Part shown: positions 1 to 7,465 of the stretch, piece by piece | Numbering within the stretch: position 1 is the stretch's first letter | Layout: each line of letters begins with the position of its first letter | Source of the DNA: B16-G9 sp964400655 | GTDB lineage: Bacteria > Bacteroidota > Bacteroidia > Bacteroidales > F082 | NCBI GenBank assembly: GCA_964400655.1 | Contig: CAYNVN010000127.1 | Location: 1-20,704, forward strand | Length of the DNA: 20,704 bases | Direction: 5' to 3' | Notes under the pieces: generated by a model | What the model saw: the letters and a program-made list of their open reading frames with translations, nothing else | Databases searched by the model: none | Told to the model about the DNA's origin: nothing | Translations under genes and position numbers: made by a program

Positions 1-666
1 AACTATGTCGATATCTGTTAACTGATTCCAAATATCCTGTGGCGGATTCTGACGGTTATCGCCCCAGAAAACAATTTTTAAACCACCGGTTTCGATAAGA
101 TAAATGGTATTGTCAACATCTTCCTTATCAACATTGGGGAAAGGATAAAGCACATCCAAAACCTCTTTGGTATAAACAGGGCTTTGTGTTTCAACAATAT
201 GTTTGTCAGCCAGTCCGGTTATCTTCACATCGGCAAAGTTGTAGGTTCCTGCCAAACCTCTGATGATCATACCGGCATCAAGCATTTCGTAAGCATTGTG
301 GTCGAAATGGCTATGGGTTACAAATCCGATGTCGCAATGGGACATGGGCATGCGCATTTTATACCAGATTCCGACCCACGACGGGTCGCAGGGATTTTTC
401 CACGGATCGAAAAACAGTTCCAACCCTTTTGGTGTGGTAATCTTAATTGCGGACATTCCGTAATAACTAATGGTTACTTCACCGCTATCTTCGCGAAGCC
501 CGCCATAATAATGGGCTGCAATAATCCGTGTATTGTTTTTGTTTTGGGCATAAGCTACATCGCCCACCTGAACCAAACGTGGCATAGGGTCTATATATTT
601 AGGTTGCCTATGTGTGTTTTTTGTACTACCCATCACAGGAGACGGATGCTTTTTTCTTTCATTCAT
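1..666 (-). CDS. MBL-fold metal-dependent hydrolase (UlaG-like), C-terminus outside window
   Basis: The reverse strand is open from an ATG at 664-666 to the window edge (222 codons, no stop). The product carries the metallo-beta-lactamase zinc motif THSHFDH at residues 117-123. H156 and the GD at 202-203 (context FWGDNRQ) are candidates for the next metal ligands. The segment before the motif (ISYYGMSAIKIT, then FFDPW) matches the beta-strand start of UlaG/RomA-like MBL hydrolases, where the FDPW aspartate is typical. There is no signal peptide. The first 25 residues are polar and basic and poorly conserved-looking, so M12 or M28 could be the true start. The substrate cannot be told; the family contains lactonases, phosphodiesterases and many unknowns. 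It is separated from the next gene by 450 bp and is probably transcribed alone. Family assignment is solid, function unknown. Confidence 0.85.
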   Translation of the reverse strand, partial: MNERKKHPSPVMGSTKNTHRQPKYIDPMPRLVQVGDVAYAQNKNNTRIIAAHYYGGLREDSGEVTISYYGMSAIKITTPKGLELFFDPWKNPCDPSWVGIWYKMRMPMSHCDIGFVTHSHFDHNAYEMLDAGMIIRGLAGTYNFADVKITGLADKHIVETQSPVYTKEVLDVLYPFPNVDKEDVDNTIYLIETGGLKIVFWGDNRQNPPQDIWNQLTDIDIV

Positions 667-1116
667 GTTTAATAAATTTTAATTAATGTGTTTACTTGTA
701 AAAAGTTTTTGATTTCATTTTTAAATGAAGGCAATTTTGCTTTCTTACATATAATCCTAAAAGGTGTAAAAAAGGTGTATTTACACATCAAATATGTAGT
801 CATTGCTCTTTATCCGTTTAAAAACAATTTTATCCGGTCTTCTATAATCACCACACACGTGGAAACAGCCGGTGTATCTGAGATGTAATATTTCTAAATC
901 TTAATTATGCAATCGGGGCACAGGGCGACAAGACCAATAGCACTTGCCGAGCCGTTATCCGCTTTTAACGGAGTTCTTTATCAATTACCGTTACAAGCTC
1001 TTTGTAAAAATCGATGTTTAACGTGGATAGTAATAAATTTACCCGAAACGCTGATAAACAGATTGGGATTCGGATGGTTTGTGCCTTTTAAAGGGTAAAT
1101 TAAAAAGGCCTCAGCA
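667..1116. other. Intergenic stretch without a convincing gene
   Basis: This holds 450 bases between the MBL-fold gene (transcribed leftwards from 666) and the end of the acyltransferase gene at 1117. The left half (667-900) is very AT-rich and contains short inverted and direct repeats. The right half (about 905-1100) is visibly richer in G+C and has short open frames on both strands, none with family features or a translation signal. No TAnnTTTG element pointing at the MBL gene was found. Confidence 0.6.
759..786. repeat. Direct repeat plus 7-bp inverted repeat upstream of MBL-fold gene
   Basis: The decamer AAAAGGTGTA occurs at 759-768 and again at 770-779, an 11-bp period. GTGTAAA (764-770) can pair with TTTACAC (780-786) across a 9-base loop. 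It lies about 100 bp upstream of the MBL-fold start and could be an operator or a leader hairpin. It is short and AT-rich, so chance is possible. Confidence 0.3.
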
Positions 1117-1126
1117 CTACCTGCTG
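1102..1126 (-). terminator. Possible terminator of the six-gene operon
   Basis: Read on the minus strand, the end of the acyltransferase gene forms a 5-bp stem (1122-1126 with 1112-1116) overlapping its TAG stop. This is followed by AGGCC and five T residues (1106-1102). A competing pairing, GCCTTTT (1083-1089) with AAAAGGC (1103-1109), overlaps it. The stem is short, so the call is weak; its position right after the last operon gene is the main argument. Confidence 0.3.
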
Positions 1127-1983
1127 TGTTTCCATCGCTTATGCGACCATAGCCAGCTTGAAGGATCGTTTTTAATCATCTCTTCCATTTTTAGGGCATA
1201 GGCTTGTGTTATCTCTCCGCTTTTGGTATCGGCAGGATTTTCAAACATTAATTCAATGGAATATTCGTAACGGCCTCGCCGTACCCGCTTTAAATTTAAA
1301 AAGATAACCGGAATGTTGTATTTTTTTGCATACAATTCAGGTCCATGCAGAAAGGCTGTTTCGATACCGAGAAAATTTACCCATATGGCTTTGTTTATGT
1401 TTGAAGGACTTTGGTCGGCAATCATTACAAAAGCAACCGGGTCGTTTATATATTCGCGAAAATAGAAGGCTGTTTTGTAAATACTTGCCAGTTCCGATCC
1501 CGCTTTGGCCCGCGAACGGATTACATATCCGTCAATATATTTATTGGAAAGCGGTTTATAAAAACCAACAACACGGTGTTTGATAAAATGAGGAAGTGTT
1601 AACGGCCCCCATTCCCAGTTACCCACATGGCCGGCTAAAATAATCACCGGTTGATTTTTTTCAAAATATTTATCCAACAGTCCGGGATTTAACAGTTTGT
1701 GCCGCTTTAAAACCGCCTTTTTCGAAACGGTAAATCCCTTTACCCCTTCCACAAAAATATCGGCAAGATTTTTATACGATGCCTTTTCCAGTTTTAATAA
1801 CTCCTCTTCCGTTTTATCAGGAAACGCCCTTTTAAGGTTTGACCGTACCACCTTTTTTCTATATCCCAACAGTTTATACAAAACCAGATAAACAAAGTCG
1901 GCAAGCCGGTACAGAACAAAAAAAGGGGTAATTCCTATTAAGGCAACCAACAGTAAAAAGAAAAGATAACTTACAAAATCCAT
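1117..1983 (-). CDS. LpxL/HtrB-type lysophospholipid acyltransferase family protein
   Basis: This 288-residue protein has an N-terminal membrane anchor (about residues 4-30, hydrophobic run FLLLVALIGITPFFVLY). It carries the acyltransferase signature HVGNWEW, the H-x4-E form of the HX4(D/E) catalytic motif of lipid A secondary acyltransferases. Further family blocks are ADQSP near residue 190 and the C-terminal PSSWLWSHKRWK, close to the WLWxHRRWK of LpxL relatives. Length is normal for the family. It probably transfers an acyl chain to a lipid at the cytoplasmic face of the inner membrane. In Bacteroidota such proteins act on lipid A, but paralogues act on other lipids, so the acceptor is open. 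It starts 2 bp after the stop of the epimerase gene and is the last gene of the six-gene operon, pointing to a joint role with the SDR and PAP2 proteins. Confidence 0.9.
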   Translation of the reverse strand: MDFVSYLFFLLLVALIGITPFFVLYRLADFVYLVLYKLLGYRKKVVRSNLKRAFPDKTEEELLKLEKASYKNLADIFVEGVKGFTVSKKAVLKRHKLLNPGLLDKYFEKNQPVIILAGHVGNWEWGPLTLPHFIKHRVVGFYKPLSNKYIDGYVIRSRAKAGSELASIYKTAFYFREYINDPVAFVMIADQSPSNINKAIWVNFLGIETAFLHGPELYAKKYNIPVIFLNLKRVRRGRYEYSIELMFENPADTKSGEITQAYALKMEEMIKNDPSSWLWSHKRWKHSR

Positions 1984-1985
1984 AA

Positions 1986-2969
1986 TTAACGTTTATATTG
2001 TTGATACCATTTTACGGTACGGGTTAACGCTTCGTCCAAATCAATTTTCGGATGATATGCGAAATGATCTTTTAATTTTTGAATGCTAAAATGATAATCC
2101 AGTCCGCCGTTGTTTACCCGATAGGGTGTTAAAAAAGGTTCCGATTTGATGTTGAGCAGCGAATGAATCCCGTAATAGATACGGGCCGCTGTCATGGCAA
2201 TACCGTATGGCACCGATTTGTTTTTTAACCTGATGTTCAGTTTTTCGGCCAGCAGGGTGTTAAACTCATGCCAGGTAATATCCAGTCCGTCGGTGGCAAG
2301 ATAAGCATTACCCACAGCTTTATCCTGTTTTGAAACCAGTAAAACAATATCAATCAGGTTTTCGATATAAACGGGACATGTTTTACTGCTGCCGTGATTT
2401 ATCTCGGCAAACTTCCCCGACAGCATGGCATCCATATATTTCGATATAAAAGTACGGTCGTTAATGCCAAAAACATTACCGGGGCGCACAGCCGTAATTT
2501 CCATATTGATTACTTTGGCATATTCCCACAACCATTGCTCGGCCAGCAACTTGGTTTCGGCGTAAGGTATCAGGTTTTTTGCCGGAGGGTCATCTTCGGT
2601 AACATCGGTTTTTCCGAATCCGTGAAATGCCACCGTACTGATGTAAACAAAACGCTTTACCCGTGCAGCCGCCGCCGCTTTGGCAACATTAATGGTTCCT
2701 TTAAAATTTATTTTTTCAAATTTTTGGTACGGGCCCCAGTCGGCTGCCAGCCCGGCCACATGAAAAACCCTGTCTGCCCCTTTTACAGCCGGTTCGATGG
2801 TGGAATAATCGGTAATATCGCCATAAAAATAATTTACCTCCATCCCTTTCAAAAACTTTAAATCGGAAGTTTTCCGTACCAGCACATTAACCTCCGTTCC
2901 TTCTTCCAGCAGTCGTTTAACCAAATTGCTGCCTATAAATCCGTTGGCTCCCGTAACAAGTGCTTTCAT
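1986..2969 (-). CDS. NAD(P)-dependent epimerase/dehydratase, extended SDR
   Basis: This 327-residue protein starts with a Rossmann nucleotide-binding motif, TGANGFIG (residues 6-13, GxxGxxG). The SDR active site follows: IST at 110-112 and YAETK at 136-140 (Tyr136, Lys140). Asp51 in YGDITD is the usual adenine-contacting residue. The overall pattern, with a long C-terminal substrate domain and GTINVAKAA at about 91-99, resembles HpnA-like and dihydroflavonol reductase/3-beta-hydroxysteroid dehydrogenase-like extended SDRs rather than UDP-galactose epimerases. It is cytoplasmic, with no signal peptide. It lies 7 bp after the CPBP gene and 2 bp before the acyltransferase gene. Between a PAP2 protein and an acyltransferase, a role in reducing or epimerising a lipid or lipid-linked sugar is likely. 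A sphingolipid step such as that of the CerR reductase family is possible but not shown. Confidence 0.88.
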   Translation of the reverse strand: MKALVTGANGFIGSNLVKRLLEEGTEVNVLVRKTSDLKFLKGMEVNYFYGDITDYSTIEPAVKGADRVFHVAGLAADWGPYQKFEKINFKGTINVAKAAAAARVKRFVYISTVAFHGFGKTDVTEDDPPAKNLIPYAETKLLAEQWLWEYAKVINMEITAVRPGNVFGINDRTFISKYMDAMLSGKFAEINHGSSKTCPVYIENLIDIVLLVSKQDKAVGNAYLATDGLDITWHEFNTLLAEKLNIRLKNKSVPYGIAMTAARIYYGIHSLLNIKSEPFLTPYRVNNGGLDYHFSIQKLKDHFAYHPKIDLDEALTRTVKWYQQYKR

Positions 2970-2976
2970 AATTTAC

Positions 2977-3678
2977 TTAAAAATAGATGATAAACAAATC
3001 GGTTAACACACCAATGGAAATATGAAGCGCAAAAACCCACCAGATAGAACGGCTTCGCAATGCGATTATTCCAAACAAAATGCCGATAAATATTGAGCCT
3101 ATGATCTCGCCTTCGGGCTTGTCGATATGAACCAGACAAGAGGAGATGGTTTGAATAAGAACGGCATTAAAAGCTCCAAACCGCTCTTTCAGGCCAAAGA
3201 GCAAAAATCCTCTGAAAAAAAACTCCCAGGCGATGTAATAAAAAACAACATACCCCAGTTGATAAACAAACAGATGGCTTTGATGGGAAAGCAGACTTTT
3301 TGCCAGCGGATATTCAGCTCTTACATCGGGCATTTTTGAAAAGAGATAAATCAGCGGAACCACCAGCAAAGGGATGGCAATTAACCATTTGGAACCCCAT
3401 TTAATATCGCCCAACCCAAAACCAAAATCCGACAGCGGACGTTTCATCACCAGTTTTATATACAAAACCGGAATGACAAACATCAGCACAAAAAACACAA
3501 TAAACTGCCATGTACGGGCATACAGATCACCATCGGGCCGGTTAAGAAACTGCGGAAAATAAGAATAAAAATATTCAGGATAGCCGTGATACCGGTAAAG
3601 TGTAAGCAATAGCGGTGCACTGAGCAGCATCACATAGTAATGAATATCGTGTTTGTTATAATCAAGATTTTTGATCAT
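2977..3678 (-). CDS. CPBP (CAAX protease/bacteriocin-processing) family membrane protein
   Basis: This 233-residue polytopic membrane protein has the CPBP/Abi landmarks: WEFFFRG (residues 151-157), a His in SCLVHIDK (H184) and a His in FALHISIG (H219). The usual first motif EExxxR is here WExxxR, so the glutamate that is catalytic in the Rce1-type model is replaced by Trp151, while E152 and R156 remain. This variant may be typical of one CPBP subfamily. I chose the ATG at 3676-3678 because it lies 4 bp after the PAP2 stop; an upstream in-frame ATG at 3720 would add 14 residues and overlap the PAP2 gene by 38 bp. Family members act as intramembrane endopeptidases or have unknown roles. In this operon it could process or help a membrane enzyme, but no substrate is visible. 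Confidence 0.85.
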   Translation of the reverse strand: MIKNLDYNKHDIHYYVMLLSAPLLLTLYRYHGYPEYFYSYFPQFLNRPDGDLYARTWQFIVFFVLMFVIPVLYIKLVMKRPLSDFGFGLGDIKWGSKWLIAIPLLVVPLIYLFSKMPDVRAEYPLAKSLLSHQSHLFVYQLGYVVFYYIAWEFFFRGFLLFGLKERFGAFNAVLIQTISSCLVHIDKPEGEIIGSIFIGILFGIIALRSRSIWWVFALHISIGVLTDLFIIYF

Positions 3679-3682
3679 CAAA

Positions 3683-4585
3683 TTAAGTCTGATAAAAAGG
3701 AACTGTTTTTCCTTTGGCAAATTTATTATAAATCAGCTGACCAAACACAAAAGTTGTTACCGACCAGCCAATTCCCGCAATCATATCGATAACATAATGA
3801 TAACGACAGTAAACCAGCGAAATCATTATTCCGGTTATTATGGGTAAAAATATCCAAAACATTTTTTTGTTGTACTTTCCCATCAACATCAGCGTAGTAA
3901 ACGAGATGGCGGCATGAAGGCTGGGGAATGCATCCAGTTTATTGGGTTCCAGAAAATTGATAACGGTTCGCACGGGCCGGGCAAGAAAAAGTCCGTCCAA
4001 ACCGGTTTGTTGCAACTTCATTAAAGGTTCGTAAAACCTCGGCCCCGCAGCGGGTACCAAAAAGTAGCCGAGATATGCCCCGTAATAGGTTAACATGTAT
4101 ATCCAGATACTTTTATCCAAATCAACAAAACGTTTTTGCTTATAGAGCCATGCAAGAATAAACAACGGCATGGGGAAATAAAAAACATACAGCAAATAAA
4201 AAAAATCGGTAAGCCACGCACGGTTCCATTGTTCTATCCACACTGTGGGATGCACCCCGAACATTGAAAAGTCGATGTTGGATAGCAGTTCATCGTAACG
4301 GTTTGGATTGATAAACGGCAGAATCATAAAAAAACTCTCGAAAATCACAAACAGATAGATTAGCGGATAGGCCAGCCTGAAAAATTTGGCAATGCCCGTG
4401 GTAAGGTTTTTTTTCCGAAGGTAAACCGACATCCATACGGAAACGGCACTAAGCGCAAAAACCAATAGCGGGCCCAATTTATAAGGGGTAAACGGCAACG
4501 AGAAAAAATAAATTACAAGCATGATGAGCAAAAACATGCTGTTCAGCCTGTCGAGGATGCTAAAATATCGAAGGTTCTCTTTCAC
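3683..4585 (-). CDS. PAP2 / AUR1-type membrane phosphatase or phosphotransferase
   Basis: This membrane protein has about six to eight hydrophobic segments and the three PAP2 signatures: GPRFYEP (about 181-187), FPSLHAA (220-226, His224) and RYHYVIDMIAG (261-271, His263 and Asp267). The arrangement is that of AUR1-like inositolphosphotransferases and related lipid phosphatases. These transfer or hydrolyse a phosphate head group using the two histidines and the aspartate. I chose the GTG at 4583-4585, giving 300 residues, because it overlaps the GH31 TAG stop by one base (TAGTG), a typical coupling arrangement. The longer ATG start at 4633 would overlap GH31 by 49 bp and add a polar N-terminus with no family features. 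Substrate candidates are undecaprenyl-PP, phosphatidate or a phosphoinositol lipid; the sequence does not decide. Confidence 0.87.
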   Translation of the reverse strand: MKENLRYFSILDRLNSMFLLIMLVIYFFSLPFTPYKLGPLLVFALSAVSVWMSVYLRKKNLTTGIAKFFRLAYPLIYLFVIFESFFMILPFINPNRYDELLSNIDFSMFGVHPTVWIEQWNRAWLTDFFYLLYVFYFPMPLFILAWLYKQKRFVDLDKSIWIYMLTYYGAYLGYFLVPAAGPRFYEPLMKLQQTGLDGLFLARPVRTVINFLEPNKLDAFPSLHAAISFTTLMLMGKYNKKMFWIFLPIITGIMISLVYCRYHYVIDMIAGIGWSVTTFVFGQLIYNKFAKGKTVPFYQT

Positions 4586-7437
4586 TATCTGGTTTTCTGT
4601 TTGGTTATGATAAATACATCGCTGCCTGTCCATGTAAAATCAACAACCCATGTTCTGTGCGATTCATCAAAATAATATCCGGCACCTGATTTTGACGATC
4701 TTTTCTTTTTCAACGGTTCACCGTTTAACGTAAACTCAGGTTTGGCGGCACTTTGCCAGCCGATAATCTCAAGGCTCATATTTCTGCTTTGGGGCATTGC
4801 ATCATAACCGTTTATTCTTGAAAACATAAACGAAAGGTTCCCTCGTTTATCGGGTTTTTGCACGAACATCAGGGTTTCAAACCTGCCGTTTTTTAACGCA
4901 TCGGGGTCTTTGCCGTCGTCGTCGTACATTAAAAAGGTTTCATGTTTATCACTGCTGCCAACATAATATTTAACCGTAAGATTTCGGGTTGAATAGTTAT
5001 CGGTGGTTTTAACGGCATCCGTTAACGGCAAAAACGATCCTGCTTTTACAAACAGCGGCATATCGTTAATGGTAACCGGTATATCGTATTCATTTCCGCC
5101 CGGAAATTTCCGGTTATTATGAAAATAGTACCATTTGGTTCCTTTGGGCAGATAAACGGTTACCGATTTTTGTCCCTTCTCAAGAACGGGTGCCACCAGC
5201 AACTCACTTCCGAACATATATTCATTTACAATCGCCTTGGTTTCATCATCCGAAGGAAACTCATAAAACAACGGACGCATCAACGGATAACCCTTCAGGG
5301 TTGCCTGCGCCGAAAGCGTATAAATATACGGCAGCAACCGGTATCGCAGGTTCATATATTTTCTAACGATATTACGGGTTTGTTCGCTGAAATAAACAGG
5401 TTCCGACGGGAGTGTTTCGCTTTGTCCGTGTGCTCTTAAAACCGGAGTGAAACAGGCAAACTGCAGCCAGCGTGTATAGAGTTCATCGTCGCGTGCGCCC
5501 TGGGCAAATCCACCTGCGTCGGAATGGATATAAGGCAGTCCGCTGAGGCTCATATGCAACAATGCCGGCAGTTGGGCACGATAGCCACCCCAGCTGCGCG
5601 AAACATCACCCGTCCACGGAAATATGCCGTATCGCTGCGAACCGGCATATCCGGCACGGTTAAGGTTAAACAGCCGTTGCAAAGGATACTCGCTGCGGTA
5701 ATGTTCCCACAACATACGGTGCCATCGGTGTGCATAAATATTGTGTACCTCGTCGGCAGTACCGTTAACGTGAAACTGGTCGGAGGGATGATATTCGGGT
5801 TCGCCCAAATCGCCCCACCAGCCGGCAACACCGTTTTCAATTTGTTTTTTGTACTTACTCCAAAACCACTGCCGGGCAACGGGTTTAAAAATATCAATTA
5901 ACCCTGCCGGGCCAAAATAAAACTCCGTATTGATGTATGTTTTTCCGGTACTGTCGGTGGTAAAAATCCCAAGGCTGTCGCCAACCTTAAAGTTCTCCAG
6001 CGTATCGATAACATAAGGCTCGGTTATAAGTATTGTTTTAATTCCCTGTGCTTTCAGGCCGGCAATCATTTCAACGGGCCGGGGCCATTTAGGCTTGTAC
6101 CAGTCTAACCTGCCGAGATAACCTAAAATGCTGTCGCCAAACCAATAGAAATCCAAAATAACGGCATCAACCGGAAAATCGTAATGCTGCATCAGCCTGA
6201 TAATGCTGTCGGTTTCCTGCTGACTTCGATATGCCATTCTCGACTGCAGGTTACCCAGTGCCCAGCGGGGTGGTAACGGCTGGGTTCCGGTAAGTTTACC
6301 CCATAATGTTGAAAGCTCTTTGAAGTTTTCACCCGCAATAAAGAAATATTTCATCAGTCCGCCCTGCGCACCCCACTCCATAATTTCAGGGTTGGCACCA
6401 CCAAGGTCGGCATATCCTTTTTGAGGGTTATCGAAAAAGAGCAGGTATTGTTTTGAAGATATTACCAGCGGAACCGAATAGTTTAGCTGATCGGCTCCCA
6501 GTTCATATCCGAAATGGGGACGGTTGTATAAAGGATAGCGCCGGCCCGTTAACGAAAATCCTACCGCCCGTTCACCAAGCCCGTAAAGTTTTTCTTCATC
6601 CTGCAATTTGAATTGCACGCCGTTGTTATCACTTCTTTCAAAAAAACCGTTTTCCTCCTGCAACAGGGTATCTCCCCGGTTCACAAAAGCAATATAAAAT
6701 GGATTTTTATGAAACACTACCGTGAGATAACCGGTTTTAAGCGTAAGCTGTCCGGGTAAATCCTCAAGGGTCAGCGTTGGGTTTTGAGGCTGCATTATTA
6801 CGGCAACCGATGAATCTTTTACGGGCAGTTTGTCCTCAAAATTTATAATCTCTATTATTTTGTCGTTATAGGCAACGGCCTGTACCAGCCCGTGGCTGGT
6901 TTCAACGTTTAACACTCCGTTGCTTAAATGGTGCGAAACATATTGGCGGTTTTTCCAACGGTATTTTACCGCCTGTTTAACCGGCGGAATATAACCGTTA
7001 ACAGGAACAAGAATATCATCGTTGTTTTCGGTCTTGCCTGTTTTTGATCCGTTTCGGTCGCGAAACACAAAACTGAGCTGCAATACTTTTTCATCGGAAG
7101 AAAGCCCGTAATACTTTCGTATGACCAGCTTTTTTTGCCACAAATTATCTCCGGCAGCATCCATTTTTACCTTTATGTCGTCTTTGCCCCAGTTGCCGAC
7201 AACATGCTTCCAGTCGTGCCCGTCGAGGCTTTTACCGGTAATTACTCCCGTGTGCATATACACCGCTCCTTCACAATCGAGCAGCGCCCTGTTACCCCGG
7301 GCTGCATTGTAAGTGATGGTAACGGTGTCGTCAATTCCCGCCGTTACAGGTTCGATGGTCACAATTTGTGCCTGATTATAAAACGGCAGAAAAAAAGCAA
7401 TTACCGTAAACAGAATATTGATATGGTGTTTTAACAT
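4585..7437 (-). CDS. Secreted GH31 alpha-glucosidase family protein
   Basis: This 950-residue protein has a signal peptide (residues 1-23, ending NQAQ). Next is an N-terminal beta-sandwich of about residues 25-148 of the type seen on Bacteroidota amylolytic enzymes, possibly a starch-binding module. The GH31 N-domain runs to about 385 and the (beta/alpha)8 barrel starts at PRWALGN. The catalytic nucleophile is Asp543 in WWGDLGEP, and the acid/base is Asp611 in FPWTGDVSRSW; SGLPYIHSDAGGF (632-644) is the next conserved barrel strand. C-terminal beta domains follow, including a DUF5110-like part around 815-900. GH31 enzymes release alpha-linked glucose or xylose from non-reducing ends. The GDLGEP form (rather than DMNEP) is seen in some subfamilies, so an alpha-xylosidase or alpha-transglucosylase is not excluded. 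It lies 28 bp after the GH13 gene, so it is probably cotranscribed and works on the same alpha-glucan. It acts in the periplasm or at the surface. Confidence 0.93.
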   Translation of the reverse strand: MLKHHINILFTVIAFFLPFYNQAQIVTIEPVTAGIDDTVTITYNAARGNRALLDCEGAVYMHTGVITGKSLDGHDWKHVVGNWGKDDIKVKMDAAGDNLWQKKLVIRKYYGLSSDEKVLQLSFVFRDRNGSKTGKTENNDDILVPVNGYIPPVKQAVKYRWKNRQYVSHHLSNGVLNVETSHGLVQAVAYNDKIIEIINFEDKLPVKDSSVAVIMQPQNPTLTLEDLPGQLTLKTGYLTVVFHKNPFYIAFVNRGDTLLQEENGFFERSDNNGVQFKLQDEEKLYGLGERAVGFSLTGRRYPLYNRPHFGYELGADQLNYSVPLVISSKQYLLFFDNPQKGYADLGGANPEIMEWGAQGGLMKYFFIAGENFKELSTLWGKLTGTQPLPPRWALGNLQSRMAYRSQQETDSIIRLMQHYDFPVDAVILDFYWFGDSILGYLGRLDWYKPKWPRPVEMIAGLKAQGIKTILITEPYVIDTLENFKVGDSLGIFTTDSTGKTYINTEFYFGPAGLIDIFKPVARQWFWSKYKKQIENGVAGWWGDLGEPEYHPSDQFHVNGTADEVHNIYAHRWHRMLWEHYRSEYPLQRLFNLNRAGYAGSQRYGIFPWTGDVSRSWGGYRAQLPALLHMSLSGLPYIHSDAGGFAQGARDDELYTRWLQFACFTPVLRAHGQSETLPSEPVYFSEQTRNIVRKYMNLRYRLLPYIYTLSAQATLKGYPLMRPLFYEFPSDDETKAIVNEYMFGSELLVAPVLEKGQKSVTVYLPKGTKWYYFHNNRKFPGGNEYDIPVTINDMPLFVKAGSFLPLTDAVKTTDNYSTRNLTVKYYVGSSDKHETFLMYDDDGKDPDALKNGRFETLMFVQKPDKRGNLSFMFSRINGYDAMPQSRNMSLEIIGWQSAAKPEFTLNGEPLKKKRSSKSGAGYYFDESHRTWVVDFTWTGSDVFIITKQKTR

Positions 7438-7465
7438 GATTCCGGTTCAGTTTCCATAAAACAAT

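Noticed and set aside
184..672. Plus-strand open frame of 162 codons
   Set aside because: It lies antisense to the MBL-fold gene, whose product carries clear zinc motifs; the plus-strand product has no family features.
688..1098. Two small plus-strand open frames (66 and 63 codons)
   Set aside because: There is no translation signal, no recognisable domain and AT-driven composition in the first. The second lies in the odd block reported as a finding but does not look like a gene.
5524..5901. Overlapping open frames on both strands within the GH31 gene
   Set aside because: They are shadows of the GH31 coding sequence, which has both catalytic aspartates and an uninterrupted domain order.
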